A stretch of DNA of 64,000 nt from Salinicola lusitanus (GTDB lineage: Bacteria; Pseudomonadota; Gammaproteobacteria; Pseudomonadales; Halomonadaceae). Of the stretch, positions 49,862-58,816 are shown in pieces; within the stretch, counting starts at the first letter, position 1, and the number at the start of each line of letters is the position of its first letter. A model generated the notes under the pieces. The model ran no database searches. It was not told the origin of the DNA and saw only the letters and a program-made list of their open reading frames with translations. The stretch lies in the NCBI RefSeq assembly GCF_003206045.1, contig NZ_PZJM01000013.1:111389-175388 (forward strand), given 5' to 3'. The translations under genes and the position numbers were made by a program.

Positions 49862-50728
49862 TCACGCCTTGGCAGGGGACGGCTCGATCAGGCTGTCGAG
49901 GAGGCGCTTCATCTCCTGGTTGCGAGCACTGTCTCCCAGCTGTTCGTAGAGGGCCGCGAACCCTTCGAAAGCGTGACGGCCGGCCATGTTCTCGCCGTCC
50001 GGGGCGGTGGTATCCAGGAAGTCGGCGATCTCGCGCATTTCCGGGTGCCAGCGCCATGCCTTGGGCAGCATGTCCGGAATGCCATTGTCGATGCGGGCGA
50101 CGACCTCCGGCAGACTGTGTTCGAGTTCCGCGCGAAGGGCGCCGCCGGCGCCACTGCGGCCGGCCGCGATCAGCATCAGCGTGGTCAGCGCCGTCATGCC
50201 CTTGTTGATGCCGGCGAAACACATCTTCAACGCCGAGGCGCTGCCGATCCCGCCTTCGAGAACACGGACGTCGAGACCGAGATCGTTGAGCCTGGCCAGC
50301 GACGAGGCCCGTTCACCGGCCATGTAGATCCGGGGCATGGCCCTGTCCGACGGCGGCGGGCCGATGATGCCGCCATCCACGAACGCCGCACCGCTGGCGT
50401 GGACGATGCGTTCGACGCGAGCGAGCGTGGCGGGGCTGACGGCATTCAAGTCGCAGTAGATCGGTGGCGCCTCGCTGGCGGCCATCAGGGGCGCCAGTTG
50501 CCGGGCCAGCGACTCCGCCTCGGCGGGAGGAACCACCGAGAGCAGCAGGTCGGCGTGCATCAGCTGGGCGAGTTCGACGTCGCGCATCCCCGCGCGCCGC
50601 GCCCGCTCGATGCTGCCGGCGCTGCGTCCCGCCAGGGTGGTCATGACGTCGGCGCCATGGTCGGTCAGGCGCCGGGCGATGGCAGCGCCCATGGCGCCGG
50701 GAGCGATCAATGCCAGGCTCATCGTCAT
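49862..50728 (-). CDS. NAD(P)-dependent beta-hydroxyacid dehydrogenase-like protein (DUF1932)
   Basis: Protein of 288 residues. An N-terminal Rossmann domain (LALIAPGAMGAAIARRL) of the 6-phosphogluconate/3-hydroxyisobutyrate dehydrogenase type is followed by a DUF1932 C-terminal domain with the conserved LKMCFAGINKGMTALTTL. AAGGCG lies before the ATG at 50728; an extra N-terminal 11 residues are open but unlikely. The substrate is unknown; it may be a reductase of a 3-hydroxy or imino acid. Confidence 0.82.
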   Translation of the reverse strand: MTMSLALIAPGAMGAAIARRLTDHGADVMTTLAGRSAGSIERARRAGMRDVELAQLMHADLLLSVVPPAEAESLARQLAPLMAASEAPPIYCDLNAVSPATLARVERIVHASGAAFVDGGIIGPPPSDRAMPRIYMAGERASSLARLNDLGLDVRVLEGGIGSASALKMCFAGINKGMTALTTLMLIAAGRSGAGGALRAELEHSLPEVVARIDNGIPDMLPKAWRWHPEMREIADFLDTTAPDGENMAGRHAFEGFAALYEQLGDSARNQEMKRLLDSLIEPSPAKA

Positions 50729-50829
50729 CGGTTGTCGCCTTATCCAGAGTTTGTATGACAACCACTGTCGGTCAAGTCAGGTGCCCGGGCCATACGCCTT
50801 CCGTCTAGTGCGTCTCCCGGTCGGGCTCC

Positions 50830-51744
50830 TCACCGGTGGGTCGGGCGGTCGGCATCGAGCAGGCCCTCGTCGGCCAGGCGCTCGAGCAGCCAGTCGCGAA
50901 AGGCGACTACCTTGGGCAGCCGGCTGCGCCGGTGGGTGCTGACCCAGTAGCAGCTCAGGCCGATCACGTGACCGGCACCGAAAGGTTCGATCAGGCGGCC
51001 GCTGGCGATCAGCGGGTGGGCGATCTCCTGATGCGTGATGGCGACACCGAGCCCGGTCATCACCGCCTCCAGCGCCAGCGTATCGTTGTCGAAGGTCGGG
51101 CCGCTGCCATCGTCCAGGTGGGCTAGGCCTCGGGGAGTGAGCCATGCCCGCCAACCCTCCGGGCGCAGCCGGGTCTGGATATGGGTCACGCCGGTGAGAT
51201 CCTCGGGCGTCTTCAGCCTCTCCGCCAGGGCGGGCGAGCAGACCACGGTCAGCCGCTCGTGGAACAGGAACCGCGTCTCGAGGTTGGCGGCCGGCGGCCT
51301 GGAGAGGTAGCGGATCGCCATGTCGACGTCCGCCAGCTCGACATCGACGAGATCGACGGAAGTCTCCAGCCTTACCTGGTAGGCCGGGTAGCGGGACTGG
51401 AAATCGGCCAGTCGCGGAATCAGCCACCCGCTGGCGAAGAACGGCACCGTCGAGACTGTCAGCACGGGGTCCTCCGGCCTGGGGGTGACCGCGGCGACGG
51501 CTTCGCCGATGCGATCCAGCCCGTCGCGAACGCCTTCGAGCAGACGGCGCCCCGAGTCGGTCAGCACGACCTGGCGGGTGCGGCGCAGGAACAGCGTGGT
51601 CTGCAGCACGCTCTCCAAGCCGCGCACCTGATGACTGATCGCCGATGCCGTGACGTGGAGCTCTTCGGCGGCGTGATGGAAGCTCTCGTGTCTGGCCGCG
51701 GCCTCGAAGGCGCGCAGGGCGTTGAGTGACGGCAGGTAGCGCAT
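50830..51744 (-). CDS. LysR-family regulator (GcvA-like)
   Basis: LysR-type regulator of 304 residues starting MRYLPSLNALRAFEAAARHE, the usual GcvA-like N-terminus, with AHHAAEELHVT-type helix-turn-helix residues and a substrate-binding domain. Earlier in-frame ATGs at 51780 and 51759 fall inside a perfect inverted repeat that looks like an operator, so I prefer 51744. It diverges from an MFS transporter, its probable target. Confidence 0.86.
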   Translation of the reverse strand: MRYLPSLNALRAFEAAARHESFHHAAEELHVTASAISHQVRGLESVLQTTLFLRRTRQVVLTDSGRRLLEGVRDGLDRIGEAVAAVTPRPEDPVLTVSTVPFFASGWLIPRLADFQSRYPAYQVRLETSVDLVDVELADVDMAIRYLSRPPAANLETRFLFHERLTVVCSPALAERLKTPEDLTGVTHIQTRLRPEGWRAWLTPRGLAHLDDGSGPTFDNDTLALEAVMTGLGVAITHQEIAHPLIASGRLIEPFGAGHVIGLSCYWVSTHRRSRLPKVVAFRDWLLERLADEGLLDADRPTHR

Positions 51745-51757
51745 CGGGCGTGACCCC

Positions 51758-51780
51758 ATGGATGAAAATAACTCATCCAT
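51758..51780. promoter_or_regulatory. Inverted repeat between LysR gene and MFS gene
   Basis: ATGGATGA and TCATCCAT are exact complements separated by seven bases. It lies just ahead of the chosen LysR start, a position expected for a LysR binding site with autoregulation. Confidence 0.5.
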
Positions 51781-51965
51781 TATGGCAACAAGTCTCTTTT
51801 GTCGTCAGCCCGCCACTTGCCTAGATTGCGAGATGGTTCGGCTGTCGCGAAACCCCGAGCCGGTGATTTTTTCTCATCGGCGAACGGATCGACGTGGCTT
51901 CGGCAGCCGGGACCGCCCCGCACTCGCGGAGCGGCAAGCTCGAGTCGTCGTTCATGGGTGGCATC

Positions 51966-53207
51966 ATGGTATTTCTCTCTCGCAAACGCACTGTCATGCC
52001 CTCGGTCGCCCGCGAGGCACTGCCCTGGAGCACGCTGGCCCTGCTCTGGCTGGTCGGCCTCTACATGCGGCTGCCGATTCTGATCGCGCCGCCGCTGGCC
52101 GGGGATATCGCCGAGGCGCTCTCGCTGGGAAGCGCGGCAGTGGGGGCGTTGACCACCGTACCCTACGTGGTGCTGGCCCTGAGCATGATGCTGGCGGTGC
52201 GGTTTGCCCGGGGAATCGGCATGTTGCGAGCGCTGGTGCTGGCGCTGGTCATCGTGACGCTCGGTTCCGGCGCACGCGGCTTGACGCTTTCTGCCCCCGT
52301 GCTGTTTTCCGCCTCGGTGGTGATGGGGCTGGGTCTGGCGCTGATGCAGGTGACGATACCGGCGCTGTTGCGTGACTGGACACCACGCCACCTGGCGCTG
52401 GGCAGCACGGTCTATCTCAACGGCATGACGGTGGGCGAACTGATCGGCGCCGGCGCCACCCGTCCCATCGTGCTGAAACTGGCCGGCGGCGACTGGCAGG
52501 TGGCGATGCTGCTGTGGTCGTTGCCGGCGTTGATGATCGTGGCGCTGCTGGTGTTGAAGCTGCGCAAGGCGCCGCGAGGTACCCGCGAGCCACCGGAGGC
52601 CGGGAGTGGCTCCCGACGCGGCATTTCGCTGCGCTCGCGCCGGGTCTGGCTGATGGGGGTGCCGTTGGCCGCGTCGGTCGGGCTCTTCATGGCGACCAAT
52701 GCCTACATGAGCAGCATACTCGATGCCCGCGGCGAGACCGACCTGCTGGCCCTGGCGCTGCTGTTCTACAATGCCAGTCCGCTGGCGGCCTCGCTCGTGA
52801 TGCTGTGGCGGGGGCGACGCTGGATCGGCCGGCGCTGGCCAGTGGGCATCTTCGCCGCGCTCGGCGTGCTCGGGCTGGTCGGGTTCCTGGCGATGGAGGG
52901 TTGGCCCGCCCTGATCGCGCTGGTGATTTCCGGTTTCGGCATCACCCTCGAGCTCACCCTGATCATGGCCTTGCCGCCTTGCCTGGAGCGGGGTGAGGCG
53001 GTGGCCTCGCTGACCGCCGGCATGTCTTTCGTCGGCTACACCCTGGCCTTCGTCATGCCGATGGTCGGCGGCTGGATGGCGGAAGCGTTCTCCCGGGCGA
53101 GCCTGTCGCTATGGCCGATGCTGGCGTTCGCGGCAGCGAGTCTGGTCGCCGTCCGTCGGATGCCGATGACGGCACGCGAGGATGACGGAACGGCGGCGCC
53201 CACCTAG
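51966..53207 (+). CDS. MFS transporter, CynX/NimT-like
   Basis: MFS protein of 413 residues with about 12 predicted helices. LWLVGLYMRLPILIAPPLAG and LALMQVTIPALLRDWTPRH resemble the CynX/NimT group. The start is uncertain: I use the ATG at 51966, behind GGGTGG; in-frame starts exist at 51954 and 51894. It diverges from a LysR-type regulator that may control it. The substrate is unknown. Confidence 0.82.
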   Translation: MVFLSRKRTVMPSVAREALPWSTLALLWLVGLYMRLPILIAPPLAGDIAEALSLGSAAVGALTTVPYVVLALSMMLAVRFARGIGMLRALVLALVIVTLGSGARGLTLSAPVLFSASVVMGLGLALMQVTIPALLRDWTPRHLALGSTVYLNGMTVGELIGAGATRPIVLKLAGGDWQVAMLLWSLPALMIVALLVLKLRKAPRGTREPPEAGSGSRRGISLRSRRVWLMGVPLAASVGLFMATNAYMSSILDARGETDLLALALLFYNASPLAASLVMLWRGRRWIGRRWPVGIFAALGVLGLVGFLAMEGWPALIALVISGFGITLELTLIMALPPCLERGEAVASLTAGMSFVGYTLAFVMPMVGGWMAEAFSRASLSLWPMLAFAAASLVAVRRMPMTAREDDGTAAPT

Positions 53208-53242
53208 GCTTCGAGAGTCGTGCCCGTCTAGAGGAGAGAGCG

Positions 53243-53749
53243 ATGTCGGTATCCCGCCCTGAAGCCTTGCTGATCGACGCCGACGAGGCCAGTGGCTTTC
53301 CCAATTCGCCACTGCCGGTGCTGATCTATCGACAGCTCATCGATGCCGCAGGAGAGCGCGCCGCCTCGACGTTCGAGGCGCTGTTCGCGGCCCATCGGTG
53401 GCCGCCCGAGTGGCGTTACGGTCTGTTCGATTTCGACCATTTCCATTCCACCGCCCACGAGGCGCTGGGCGTGTTTCGCGGCCGGGCGCGGGTCCGGCTG
53501 GGCGGCCCCCACGGCAGTCAGCACGAGATCGCTGCCGGCGACGTATTGGTGCTGCCGGCGGGCGTCGGTCACGCCAATCTCGCTTCCAGCGACGACTTCG
53601 CCATGGTCGGCGCCTACCCCCCGGGGCAGCGCTGGGAAGTCGAACGTGGCGACCCCGCCCGATTCGCCGCCGCCTGCCGGCGGGTTGCCGCGGTCGCGTT
53701 GCCGGATGCCGATCCTGTCGGCGGATCGCTGCCGTCGCTATGGCGGTAA
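53243..53749 (+). CDS. Cupin-domain protein (YjlB-like)
   Basis: Single cupin of 168 residues. The HFHSTAHEALGVFRG half and the second half LPAGVGHANL give His residues able to bind a metal. GAGGAGAG precedes the ATG. It resembles YjlB-type cupins of unknown function. It follows the MFS gene by 35 bases and may share its transcript. Confidence 0.83.
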   Translation: MSVSRPEALLIDADEASGFPNSPLPVLIYRQLIDAAGERAASTFEALFAAHRWPPEWRYGLFDFDHFHSTAHEALGVFRGRARVRLGGPHGSQHEIAAGDVLVLPAGVGHANLASSDDFAMVGAYPPGQRWEVERGDPARFAAACRRVAAVALPDADPVGGSLPSLWR

Positions 53750-53824
53750 AGGTAGCCTCTCGCGCTTGAACAACGGCGGTGTCGTCTATAGTTAGGAGCC
53801 TACACTTTATCGAGGATCTTGCTG

Positions 53825-54712
53825 ATGTCCGATTCCCGCTCCGTCGCCGTGCTTGGCCTGGGTGCCATGGGCCACGCTTTCGCCGCCAACCTGCTCGAGG
53901 CCGGCTTCGATGTCAGTGTCTGGAACCGCTCGCCCGACAAGGCTGACGACCTGGTCAATGGTGGCGCCAGACTTGCCGACTCCGCCGCCGATGCCGTTGC
54001 CGATGCGCAGGCGGTCATCGTCATGCTGCCGGATCTGGCGATAACCCGTGATCTCCTGCTGGGCGGCCACGGGGCGTTGGCGGGGATGGCAAAAGGCGCG
54101 GTGCTGATTCAGATGGGGACGCTCGGCGTTGCCGAGACCGATCGGCTGATCGCCGAGGTGGAGGAAGCGCGAGACGACATCGTCTTCATCGACGCGCCGG
54201 TTTCCGGCACCAAGGCTCCGGCCGAGCAGGGTTCGGTGGTCGTACTGGCCAGTGGCGATCGAGAGCGCGCGGCAGGCATCGTCGAGCCGATCTTCGAGGT
54301 GCTGGGCAAGCAGACCCACTGGCTGGGGAAGGCCGGGCAGGGCGCGCGAATGAAGGTCGTCATCAACGCCTGGCTGATCTCGATGATGCAGGGGATCGCC
54401 GAGACCGCCCACCTCGCCGACGCGCTCGGCTTCGCGGCCGACGACCTGTGGCAGGTGCTCGAAGGGGGGCCGCTGGCCACGCCCTACATGAAGCTCAAGC
54501 TGGACACGATCGCCAGTGGCGACTTCGATCCACAGATGGCGCTGCAGTGGGGGCTGAAGGATGCAGGGCTCGCGCTGGAAGCGGGAGACGACGAGGCGCT
54601 GCCGTCACTGGCCCAGATCCGCAATCTCTGGTTCGACGCGGTCAATGCCGGCCATGGCGAGCAGGACATCGCGGCGATCCACGCGTATCTGGATCGCTAT
54701 CGCCGCCGGTAA
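53825..54712 (+). CDS. 3-hydroxyisobutyrate dehydrogenase-family oxidoreductase
   Basis: NAD(P)-dependent enzyme of 295 residues with the Rossmann motif VAVLGLGAMGHAFAANLLEAG at the start, the substrate segment FIDAPVSGTKAPAEQG and the catalytic lysine in GARMKVVINAW. GAGGA stands eight bases before the ATG at 53825. The substrate is not evident; close relatives include imine reductases and 2-hydroxy-3-oxopropionate reductase. Confidence 0.87.
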   Translation: MSDSRSVAVLGLGAMGHAFAANLLEAGFDVSVWNRSPDKADDLVNGGARLADSAADAVADAQAVIVMLPDLAITRDLLLGGHGALAGMAKGAVLIQMGTLGVAETDRLIAEVEEARDDIVFIDAPVSGTKAPAEQGSVVVLASGDRERAAGIVEPIFEVLGKQTHWLGKAGQGARMKVVINAWLISMMQGIAETAHLADALGFAADDLWQVLEGGPLATPYMKLKLDTIASGDFDPQMALQWGLKDAGLALEAGDDEALPSLAQIRNLWFDAVNAGHGEQDIAAIHAYLDRYRRR

Positions 54713-54766
54713 CGGCTGTCGAACCTGCCGGGGCCGGGCTGGCCGATGGCCCCGGCGGGCGAGATG

Positions 54767-55738
54767 TCAGACGCCAAGGCCCGTGGCCTCGTCCACCCCC
54801 AGATGCACGTTCATGTTCTGCACGGCGGAGCCCGCGGCGCCCTTGCCGAGGTTGTCGAGCCGCGAAACCAGGCAGACGCGCTCGTCGTTGCCGAACACGA
54901 ACAGGTCGACACGGTTGGTCTCGTTGGCGCCCTGGACGTCGAAGAAGCCGTTGTCCAGATTGTCGAGTGCCTCGAACGGCCGTACCCGGACGAACGGCTC
55001 GTCGGCGTAGTGCGCGCGATAGGCGTCGAGCAGCTCCTCCGCGCCCACGCCCGCGGGCAGCTGCGAGAGCTGCAGCGGCACGCTGACCATCAACCCTTTC
55101 AGGTACGGGCCGACGATCGGTGAGAACACCGGCGGCTGCGCCAGGCGGCCATGCTGCTGCATCTCCGGCAGGTGCTTGTGGCCGAGCGCCATGGCATAGG
55201 GGCGTGGCGCGTTCAGGCGGCCGTCACCGTCGTTCTGGTAGTCGGCGATCATCGCCTTGCCGCCACCGCTGTAGCCGGTCAGCGAGAAGGCGGAGAGCGG
55301 ATAGTCCGCCGGCAGCAGCCCGGCGTCCACCAGCGGCCGTACCAGCAGGATGAAGGCGCTGGCGTGGCAGCCGACGTTGGCGATGCGCTTGCTGGCGCGA
55401 ATCCGGTCGCGCTGGCCCTCGTCAAGCTCCGGCAGCCCGTAGACCCAGCTCGGGTCGGTACGAAACGCCGTGCTGGCATCGATCAGGCAGGTGTCCGGAT
55501 TCTCGACCATCGCCGCGGCTTCGCGGGAGGCCGCATCCGGCAGGCATAGAAAGGCGACGTCGGCGGCGTTGAGCAGGCGTGCTCGCTCGGCCGGATCCTT
55601 GCGCTTGTCACTGTCGATGCGCAGCAGCTCGATATCGTCGCGGGCCTGGAGATAGTCGAACAGGCGCAGACCGGTGGTGCCTTCCTGGCCGTCGACGTAG
55701 ACCTTGAAGGTGCGCTGGGATGAGTCCGGAGATGCCAT
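54767..55738 (-). CDS. argC: N-acetyl-gamma-glutamyl-phosphate reductase, type 2
   Basis: NADPH-dependent reductase of 323 residues for the third step of arginine synthesis, of the shorter type-2 (E. coli-unlike) class. The N-terminal [19 protein letters not shown] binds nucleotide, and the catalytic Cys is in [11 protein letters not shown]. The frame is open far upstream (through the aminotransferase), but the ATG at 55738 has AGGA before it and fits the family. It lies 62 bases after the AruH-like aminotransferase gene. Confidence 0.9.
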   Translation of the reverse strand: MASPDSSQRTFKVYVDGQEGTTGLRLFDYLQARDDIELLRIDSDKRKDPAERARLLNAADVAFLCLPDAASREAAAMVENPDTCLIDASTAFRTDPSWVYGLPELDEGQRDRIRASKRIANVGCHASAFILLVRPLVDAGLLPADYPLSAFSLTGYSGGGKAMIADYQNDGDGRLNAPRPYAMALGHKHLPEMQQHGRLAQPPVFSPIVGPYLKGLMVSVPLQLSQLPAGVGAEELLDAYRAHYADEPFVRVRPFEALDNLDNGFFDVQGANETNRVDLFVFGNDERVCLVSRLDNLGKGAAGSAVQNMNVHLGVDEATGLGV

Positions 55739-55800
55739 GGGCGTTGTCCTGCCAGTGATCTTTGACGATATCGTGATCGCGTTATTGTGGGGGTTCGGGG

Positions 55801-57051
55801 TCAGCTTGTCATGCCGTTGAGCGGTCGGGCCGCCAGTCGGGACTCGCCCTGGCACTCCTGGGCGCAGCGCTCGATTCGCCGACACGCCTCGCGCAGGCGG
55901 TCGGCATCCACGGTCAGGCTCAGCCGCACGAAGCCCGCGGCGGAAGCGCCGAACGCCTCGCCCGCGAGCACCGATACGCCATGCTCGTCGAGCAGGCGGT
56001 CGGCGAAGGCGTGGGTGCTGAGCCCGGTCGCGCGAATGTCGATCATCATGAACATCCCGGCGGCGGGTGGCAGCGTGGCGACGGTCTCGCTGTCGCGCAG
56101 GGTCTCGACCACCGCATCGCGGCGCTGGCGGTAGGTCTCGCGCATCGCCTCCAGCGCCGCCGGCGGTGCGTCGAAAGCGGCGATGGCCGCGTCCTGGATG
56201 AACGGCTGGCAGCCGTAGAGCATGCACAGGGCGAGATTGACCAGATGGGTCATCAGGGGCCGCGGGCCGACGACCCAGCCGAGCCGCCAGCCGGTCATGG
56301 CGTGGGATTTCGACAGGCTGCTGATCACCACGGTGCGCTCCGCCATGCCCGGCAGGCTGTCGGGACTGAGGTGCTCGCCGTCGAAGACCAGGTCGGCGTA
56401 GACGGCATCGACGATCAACCACAGATCGTGATCGCGGCAGAGCGTGGCGATCGATTGCCACAGCGCCGGCGTCAGGCACTGGCCGGTTGGGTTGTGCGGG
56501 CTGTTGATCAGGATCGCCTTGGTGTGCGGGGTGATCGCCGCCTCGATGTCGGCCGATCGGGGCTGGAAGCCTTCGTCGGCCGGCAGCGGAACCCACACCG
56601 GCACCGCGCCGGTGGACTGCACCACCGCCTCGTAGGTGACGTAGGCCGGTTCGGGGACGATCACCTCGTCGCCCGGATCGAGCAGGCACTGGGCCGTGGC
56701 GTAGAGACCGCACTGCGCGCCGGCGAGCACGGCGACGTGGTCCGCGCTCGTCCCGGGCTGGCCGCCATGGGCGCGATGAAAGGCCGCGATGCGCTCGCGC
56801 AGGACCGGCTTGCCCTGAACGTCGGCGTAGTGGGTCACGCCGCGCCGCAGACTGTCGACAGCGGCGTCGACGATCGAGGGCGGGGTGTCGAAATCGGGAT
56901 CGCCCACCGAGAGGACGATCACGTCCTCGCCACGGGCCTGGCGCGCCTTGGCACGGAAGTGGATGTTCCAGGCGCTGGCGCCCTCGCCGGCGATGCGTCG
57001 GGTCAACTGGGCAAAGCGGGGAGACGGGGTGTGTGGGTCGGCTGAACGCAT
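55801..57051 (-). CDS. Class-I aminotransferase similar to arginine:pyruvate transaminase AruH
   Basis: PLP enzyme of 416 residues. The PLP lysine lies in [19 protein letters not shown], with NSPHNPTGQ before it. Long stretches recall Pseudomonas AruH ([51 protein letters not shown]), which starts the arginine transaminase pathway by converting arginine to 2-ketoarginine. The pairing with argC is noteworthy because one makes and the other degrades arginine. Substrate assignment is by similarity. Confidence 0.85.
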   Translation of the reverse strand: MRSADPHTPSPRFAQLTRRIAGEGASAWNIHFRAKARQARGEDVIVLSVGDPDFDTPPSIVDAAVDSLRRGVTHYADVQGKPVLRERIAAFHRAHGGQPGTSADHVAVLAGAQCGLYATAQCLLDPGDEVIVPEPAYVTYEAVVQSTGAVPVWVPLPADEGFQPRSADIEAAITPHTKAILINSPHNPTGQCLTPALWQSIATLCRDHDLWLIVDAVYADLVFDGEHLSPDSLPGMAERTVVISSLSKSHAMTGWRLGWVVGPRPLMTHLVNLALCMLYGCQPFIQDAAIAAFDAPPAALEAMRETYRQRRDAVVETLRDSETVATLPPAAGMFMMIDIRATGLSTHAFADRLLDEHGVSVLAGEAFGASAAGFVRLSLTVDADRLREACRRIERCAQECQGESRLAARPLNGMTS

Positions 57052-57129
57052 GGTGGTCCCGTGGTGGCGAGTCGCGGAGTGGAAGCTGGCTGATGGTGAC
57101 AGACTAACGATTCCGCGTTGCCACGAACA

Positions 57130-57160
57130 GCCACCGAGCGGGGCGTGCCTGCTCGGTGGC
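57130..57160 (-). terminator. Hairpin after the betaine-type binding-protein gene
   Basis: GCCACCGAGC and GCTCGGTGGC form a perfect 10-bp stem with an 11-base loop, about 50 bases after the stop of the binding-protein gene. The T-run on the minus strand is poor (TGTTCG), so it may be a partial terminator. Confidence 0.5.
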
Positions 57161-57211
57161 CGTGCGTCGCCTTGTCGGCGTCGGCAGGACGATGCCGGTC
57201 GGGCCGAGACG

Positions 57212-58168
57212 TTACTGCAGGCTGGCGTTTACCGCCTCGAGTGCCGGTCGGCCGTCGCGGGTGGTAATGCCATCGAGGAACTCGGCGACGCGGTCGGGAT
57301 GATCCTGCAACCACTCCCGGGCGACCGCCTCGGCCGAGCGCTCCTGGCGGCCATAGCCGTCGATGAACTCGCTCTGCTCGTCGGCGGTCAGGGTGAACTG
57401 CCCGAGCAGTGCCATCAGGTTGGGGTTGGCCTCGGCGAACGCCTTGTTGACGATGGTGCGCACCTCGCTCTTGCCGTTGTCGGGGCCGTAGACCGACTCC
57501 GGGTCGTCGAGGATGTGCATGTCGTAGGCCGGCGCCATCCAGTGCGGGGTCCAGCCGTACCAGAGGATCCAGCGCTTGTCGTTGAAGGCGGTGTCGACCT
57601 CCGACAGCATGCCCGGCGTCGAGGATTCGAGAATCTGCCAGTCGCCCAGCCCGTAGAGGTCCCGGTCCTTGGCGTCGTGGATGAACGTGCTGACCGTCGA
57701 GCCGGACTCGATCGAGTAGAAACGGCCGCCGAACCGGTCACGGTGCGCGGCCAGGTCCTCGGCACTGTGAACGCCGGCGTCGTAGACGTAACCGGGCACC
57801 GCGAAGCCCATCCGCGCGCCGGTGACGTTGGTGCCGAGATCCTCGATCTTGCCGCTGGCCATCGCCTGATCGTGGCTCTCCTGCTGGGCTGGCATCCAGC
57901 CGGCCAGGAACACGTCGCTGTCGCCGGTCTGCAGCGTCTGATAGCCGACCGTGCTGCTGACCTCCTGGGTCTCGCTGTCGTAGCCGAGCGGTTCGATCAG
58001 TTGGCTGAAGACTTCGGTCTTGACCGTGACCCCCGGCCAGGGGGGGACGATGAAATTGACGCTGTCGGCCTCGTCCGGCTGCGGGTCTTGGGCGAATGCC
58101 GCGACCGATGCGGTCATCAGCGAGAGTGGCAGCAGCGTGGCGGCCACGAGTGCGGGGCGTAGTGTCAT
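57212..58168 (-). CDS. Glycine betaine/carnitine-type ABC substrate-binding protein (CaiX-like)
   Basis: OpuAC-family periplasmic binding protein of 318 residues with a signal peptide ending at AFA (about residue 26). Trp-rich stretches typical of quaternary-amine binding are present: PPWPGVTVKTEV, LAGWMPAQQ and WYGWTPHWM. It is the last gene of the oxygenase-HD operon, 15 bases after it, and no permease or ATPase gene is adjacent. It therefore probably lends specificity to a shared importer, as CaiX does for carnitine in Pseudomonas. The ligand could be carnitine, gamma-butyrobetaine or a phosphonate analogue. Confidence 0.87.
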   Translation of the reverse strand: MTLRPALVAATLLPLSLMTASVAAFAQDPQPDEADSVNFIVPPWPGVTVKTEVFSQLIEPLGYDSETQEVSSTVGYQTLQTGDSDVFLAGWMPAQQESHDQAMASGKIEDLGTNVTGARMGFAVPGYVYDAGVHSAEDLAAHRDRFGGRFYSIESGSTVSTFIHDAKDRDLYGLGDWQILESSTPGMLSEVDTAFNDKRWILWYGWTPHWMAPAYDMHILDDPESVYGPDNGKSEVRTIVNKAFAEANPNLMALLGQFTLTADEQSEFIDGYGRQERSAEAVAREWLQDHPDRVAEFLDGITTRDGRPALEAVNASLQ

Positions 58169-58183
58169 GATGACTCCTCGTTG

Positions 58184-58816
58184 TTATGTCGATTTCGGGT
58201 GTCGGTTCCGGGTATCGATTCCGGGGCTGGGCTCCGCTGATTCGTTCCGGACCTCTGGCAGCCCGGCGCCCTCGAACGGCGGACGCCCCAGAACCCGTTC
58301 GAGGGCCGGGCGGAAATGCGCGAGCGTCAGCGTGTCGTAGTCGGGGTCGAACGAGGTCTGGTCCCACTCGTCACAGAAGCGGACCGTGCGCGGGTAGGCA
58401 GGGTGATCGCGATAGTCGTCACGGGCGTGGCGGTCCAGGCCGTAGAAGTGGCGGTAATGATAGCCCTGGAACAGCTCGTGATGACGGATCATCCACAGGT
58501 TCAGCGGGTCGACGAACGGCTCCAGGATCGCGGCGGCGATCTCGGCGTGGTTGTCCGGGGCCAGGTCGTCGCCGATATCGTGAAGCAAGGCACAGACGAC
58601 GGTCTCTTCGTCGGCACCGGCACGCTCGGCGCGCGTCGCCGTCTGCAGGCAGTGGGTATAGCGGTCGACGGGGTAGCCGTGAGTGTCGCCCTCGAGACGC
58701 CGCAGATGCGCGACCACGCGATCGACCACGCCTTCGCGGTAGTCGCGAAAGTGGACGTCGATCTCGCGCCAGTCATCCGCCTGGCTATGATCGAACCGGG
58801 TAAACGTGGCGTTCAT
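58184..58816 (-). CDS. HD-domain protein, PhnZ/TmpB-like oxygenase candidate
   Basis: Soluble HD-superfamily protein of 210 residues. The candidate di-iron ligands match PhnZ in kind and order: His55 in YTHCLQTATRAERAGADEET, His79-Asp80 in ALLHDIGDD, His90 in DNHAEIAAAIL, His112/113 in IRHHELFQGYHY and Asp152 in DEWDQTSF. The spacing His55 to His79 equals that in PhnZ, a C-P bond-cleaving oxygenase. Its ATG overlaps the stop of the gamma-butyrobetaine-hydroxylase-like gene. Such a pair fits TmpB, which splits the hydroxylated phosphonate into glycine betaine and phosphate. A plain phosphohydrolase remains possible. Confidence 0.78.
   Translation of the reverse strand: MNATFTRFDHSQADDWREIDVHFRDYREGVVDRVVAHLRRLEGDTHGYPVDRYTHCLQTATRAERAGADEETVVCALLHDIGDDLAPDNHAEIAAAILEPFVDPLNLWMIRHHELFQGYHYRHFYGLDRHARDDYRDHPAYPRTVRFCDEWDQTSFDPDYDTLTLAHFRPALERVLGRPPFEGAGLPEVRNESAEPSPGIDTRNRHPKST

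Noticed and set aside
54767-56713. A 648-codon open frame that could suggest an ArgC fusion protein
   Set aside because: The N-terminal part is a low-complexity Arg/Pro/Gly shadow of the aminotransferase; ArgC has its own start with a ribosome binding site at 55738.
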